Shown here: piece after piece, positions 61,058-64,000 of the stretch
Layout: every line of letters begins with the position of its first letter
How positions within the stretch are numbered: the stretch's first letter is position 1
Source of the DNA: Megascapheus bottae
Lineage: Eukaryota > Chordata > Mammalia > Rodentia > Geomyidae
DNA: 64,000 nucleotides
Assembly (NCBI GenBank): GCA_024803745.1
Contig: JANJXV010000153.1
Location: 496,001 to 560,000, forward strand
Reading direction: 5' to 3'
The notes under the pieces: generated by a model
The model's input: only the letters and a program-made list of their open reading frames with translations
What the model was told of the DNA's origin: nothing
The model's database searches: none
Made by a program: the position numbers and the translations under genes

Positions 61058-61245
61058 GTCCTGGGGCTTGAACTGAGGGACCAGAAACTGTCCTTGGCCA
61101 CATTTGTTCAAGGGTGGCACTCTGACACCTGAGCCACAGTGCCCCATCTGCTTTTTCTGTGTATGCAGTGTCGAGGAATTGAATCAAGGTCTTCTTGTAT
61201 ACTAGGCAAGCATTCTACAACTAGGCCACATTCAAAGCCAAAGTA
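61058..61245 (-). repeat. IDL-Geo SINE (copy C)
   Basis: Inverted counterpart of 7597-7785. Confidence 0.85.
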
Positions 61246-61654
61246 GATTTTTGATACTATTGTGGAGTTTTAATTTTCTTAAATATTTGTACAAAGCACA
61301 ATGGTTATATAAACAGACTTGAACTCACAGAACAGAGTCCCACATAATATTACAGTTACTCTGGCATTTCTCCCGATTGACAAAACACATTTCCAGGCAT
61401 CTGCTCTGTCCTTAAGCTTTGGTAGCTGACTTGTCTTTCCATGGAGGCCTGGCCTGGATTCCTGGTGATTCCATGCATTTCATAGTTCCCTGTATATCCA
61501 GTAAGGTTGTCTTCTGTGGGACCAGAACTGTCTGGTTTTTGGCCAACCCAGGACCTATGTGTCTGAGGTCTCACATTATAAGTGGAAAATAAAACACAGT
61601 ATAATAAGCACTGAAGAACTGCACACCATAATATTAACAATGAGAGTTTAATAG

Positions 61655-62180
61655 TTAGCAAAGTAAATACAATGAATACTTGACAAGAATCATGAGAGCA
61701 AGGTAAAGAGATGTCTTTTTAGGAAGGGGACAGGGAAGCTCTAAATCCAGACTGGCCTCCAAGTTGCCTTCAGACAGTAATTCTACTTCAGAGTCTTCAG
61801 AAGGGTCTTCTTCCTCATGAGAAACAGAATGTCCTTCCTGAGTTAAGAGGGGGATGGATTCTGGTTTGTCGAATGGAGATTGAGTCTCTTTTAGTGAGAT
61901 GGATGGGTCTGGATATTCTGTGAGGATGGATTCATTTTCCTCCAATGAATCCAGTATTGAGAGTACACTTGCTGCTTCCCATGGGGACATTTTCCATGAG
62001 CCCAGCGTGTGCCCCTTCAGCTTGCACAATAAGTGGAGTGTTACTCTGACTAAGATGGACTGACTCTGGGTGGAGTGTGAAAGGAAACGGAAGGAAATCT
62101 GGCTGCTCTTTTTCTTCCTCCATAGTATCTGCAGGTTCAACTGTGTCACACATGGGGTTCAGAGCAAAAGGTATATCCAC
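61655..62180 (-). other. Overlapping open reading frames, unidentified, copy C
   Basis: Inverted counterpart of 6653-7178. The 82-codon frame (62180-61932) encodes the same residues as copy A. The 164-codon frame (62149-61655) differs at five residues, all in its second half. The frame at 61661-61356 is also kept. No family is recognised. Retention could reflect recent duplication rather than selection. Confidence 0.35.
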
Positions 62181-62624
62181 AGGACTCTAAACCTGTTTGG
62201 TAATTTCTACAGAAGGCCCATGGTTTCTGGAGTGCAGTGATGATTCTCAGTCTCCATCAGTCACCAGCTCCATTGGTGGGTTTTTCATCCGGAGTTCAGG
62301 ATAAGCTCTTCCATGATGACCCAAACCTAAGAATGGAAATAGGTACAGAGTGGAGAGAGTGGACTCTGCAAGTTGAAGTGTCACTCAACTTCCATGAGGA
62401 TCTAATGGAGGAACCTGTAGAACTGGAGTTTGGACTGAACACTGAGGAGGAGTAGGGTCTTTCTAATGAGTGCTTATTCCCGAGTCCTTTCAGAGGACAG
62501 ACATTACCTGGCTGACACCAGCCATAAAGGGCATTTTGCCAAGCTCTATAGAAGTAAGGGCCAACCAATATCTAGACCACATGGGCTTCCTACTCACAGG
62601 CTCTGAGGCACCCACACCAGGACT

Positions 62625-62819
62625 TCTAGTTTTTCTTGGTCTTACTGTTCGCACATTCCTCCAGCTGGTCAAAAAGTATGTGTTTAGAAGGGCAGGTCCA
62701 AAGCCGGCATGTGGAGCCTCATATAGAGCTTGAGTTGTGTCAGGGTGTGGCAGTTCTTGAACTCGTGGAAATCACTGGGGTAGAAGTCCATTCACATCAT
62801 ATAGATGGAACACATGATG
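62625..62819 (-). pseudogene. RalGDS-like REM-domain exon 2, copy C (decayed)
   Basis: Reverse-strand counterpart of 6014-6206. It shares the TGA at the tryptophan position and the ending near the QLEEC segment, and has a Tyr-to-His change in the DFYE motif. It sits upstream of the overlapping open frames at 62180-61655, in the same relative order as copy A. Confidence 0.62.
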
Positions 62820-63107
62820 CTGTGGGCACATTCGGTACAAGGAAAGTGAGAGCCTTCTCTCTCCATCCTGAGCCTTCTACAAAAGCCCCTTTCTTGCAGG
62901 ACTCTAATGCTGTGGCTGTCCTGCAGAGATGTGCACTTATGTGCTGGGAGGGGGGTAAGAGACACTCGAGAACAGGATGACTTTTAAACCCCACTTCCAG
63001 AAGCTTCTGAGAGAGGCCTCTATGCATCTGTCCAAAGTAAACGCACCCTAAATTAACTAAGTAAATGCTCTAAATAAATCAATAAGTGAATGCTCTAAAT
63101 AAAGAAC

Positions 63108-63336
63108 TAAATGCTCATTCCTCTAATCTTAGCCACCCAGCAGGCTGAGCTCTGAAGGTCACAGTGGAAAGCCAGTCTAGTCAGTAAAAGTCTAAAGGCA
63201 CTTGTCTTCAATTAGGCAGCAAAAAGCCAGAACTTGACCTATGACTCAAATGGTACAGTGCTAATTTTTGAACACCAAAGGAATGGCATTTAGACCTGGG
63301 TTCAGGTTCAAGTGGCAGCACTGGACCACACACCAA
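63108..63336 (+). repeat. SINE, 7SL-head/Geo type (copy C)
   Basis: Inverted counterpart of 5500-5722. It reads in sense orientation here, with CAAATGGTACAGTGC in the Geo part. Confidence 0.7.
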
Positions 63337-63770
63337 AATGTAAATGCTTTCAGGTTCTAACAGGCAAAGCTATCACAATCCCTCCCTGATGGCTCAAAAG
63401 TGATTCAGCCCCCAGCTTTTCCTCTGACTCCAGTATTTCACAGGCCTCCGCCATTAGTACTGACACCTCATTGATTCCTGGGAAATGGGATTTCCTAGGA
63501 TGTCACCTAGGTGAGGGCTGCAGTTGGGAGCCACTTACTCATGCCTGAAATCCAACTTCTCAGTAAGCACACTGTTGAGACTCCAGTAGCTTGTGAGGGA
63601 AATGAAATGGCATGGTGTCCCAGTCATAATAAAGTAGTTTATGCACTTGTATCATGCTTAGCTCCCCTGTGAACACCCCAGTGAAACAAACAGGCTCAGA
63701 GAGGAGCCAAGTATTCCAAGACTTGGCCAGGAGGGGTGAGCAAACCTGGGTTTGGAGGGGGAACACTCAC

Positions 63771-63965
63771 CTTTTCAAGAGAATTTCCAGCAACTACTAC
63801 ATTGTCCTCCACTATTTGAAATTGTGCAGGAAGTTTCCCACATAAAAGAGATCACCTTTCTGGTAGGCAGGGATCAGCTTTGTCAGCAGCATCTCCAACA
63901 GGCCTTCCTCCAGGATCCATAGGTTACAAGGCTCATTCAGAGTCTGAGCTGACTTACCATCACAC
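63771..63965 (-). pseudogene. RalGDS-like REM-domain exon 1, copy C (decayed)
   Basis: Reverse-strand counterpart of 4871-5062. It reads GDLFYVGNFLHNFK followed by the same TAG as copy B. Only this copy has the canonical exon-intron junction AAAAG|GTGAGT (donor 63770-63765); A and B have lost one G there. Copy C therefore preserves the ancestral splice junction best. Confidence 0.65.
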
Positions 63966-64000
63966 TATGTTGGCAAAACAGTGGATATTTCAAACGTAGG

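Larger units (their letters stand above)
60035..64000 (-). repeat. Segmental duplication copy C, inverted relative to 4835-8800
   Basis: Begins immediately after L1 ORF2 sequence breaks off at 60034. It includes inverted copies of the SINEs at 8367, 7597 and 5500, the overlapping open frames at 6653-7178, and both REM-like exons. Unlike copy B it contains the counterpart of 6459-8800. It reaches the window end still in alignment. Confidence 0.95.

Overview
The window is mammalian nuclear DNA from a rodent, most likely of superfamily Geomyoidea (kangaroo rats, pocket mice, pocket gophers). The main evidence is dozens of copies of a two-part SINE whose left part is ID-like (tRNA-Ala type) and whose right part is the 'Geo' monomer. 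As far as I know, IDL-Geo SINEs occur only in that group. The many rodent-type LINE-1 pieces and a KRAB zinc-finger locus fit a mammal. I found no intact protein-coding gene apart from one retrotransposon ORF1.

Layout. (1) 1-22151 is copy A of a segmental duplication; an L1-only tail continues to 28180. It holds decayed exons resembling a RalGDS-type Ras/Ral guanine-nucleotide exchange factor (REM domain pieces at 4871-5062 and 6014-6206), many SINEs, L1 3' ends, and three L1 pieces joined head to tail (about 17850-28180). (2) 28181-40587 is outside the duplication. It contains a decayed KRAB C2H2 zinc-finger gene (KRAB A exon 30964-31090, second KRAB exon 31854-31943, spacer plus finger exon 34415-36620), SINE-linked microsatellites, a 5' half of tRNA-Ile(UAU) fused to an L1 3' end (33901-34193), and an L1 fragment with an inverted 5' part (37080-37925). 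(3) 40588-60034 is copy B. It is colinear with copy A but lacks the counterpart of 6459-12280 and keeps about 2.5 kb that A has lost. (4) 60035-64000 is copy C, an inverted copy of 4835-8800, joined directly to the broken end of copy B's L1. An older inverted pair (3380-4740 versus 16484-17849 and its copy-B equivalent) lies inside the duplicated block.

How the pieces relate. The REM-like exons occur three times (A, B, C) and share stop codons, so the gene was probably dead or dying before the duplications. The L1 bodies in A and B share the same ORF1 stop, the same endonuclease frameshift and the same ORF2 stop. This points to DNA-level duplication of one defective element rather than repeated new insertions. 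The window reads as a graveyard of rearranged duplicates. The most unusual single event is the tRNA-half/L1 chimera, which is flanked by a clear 13-bp target-site duplication.
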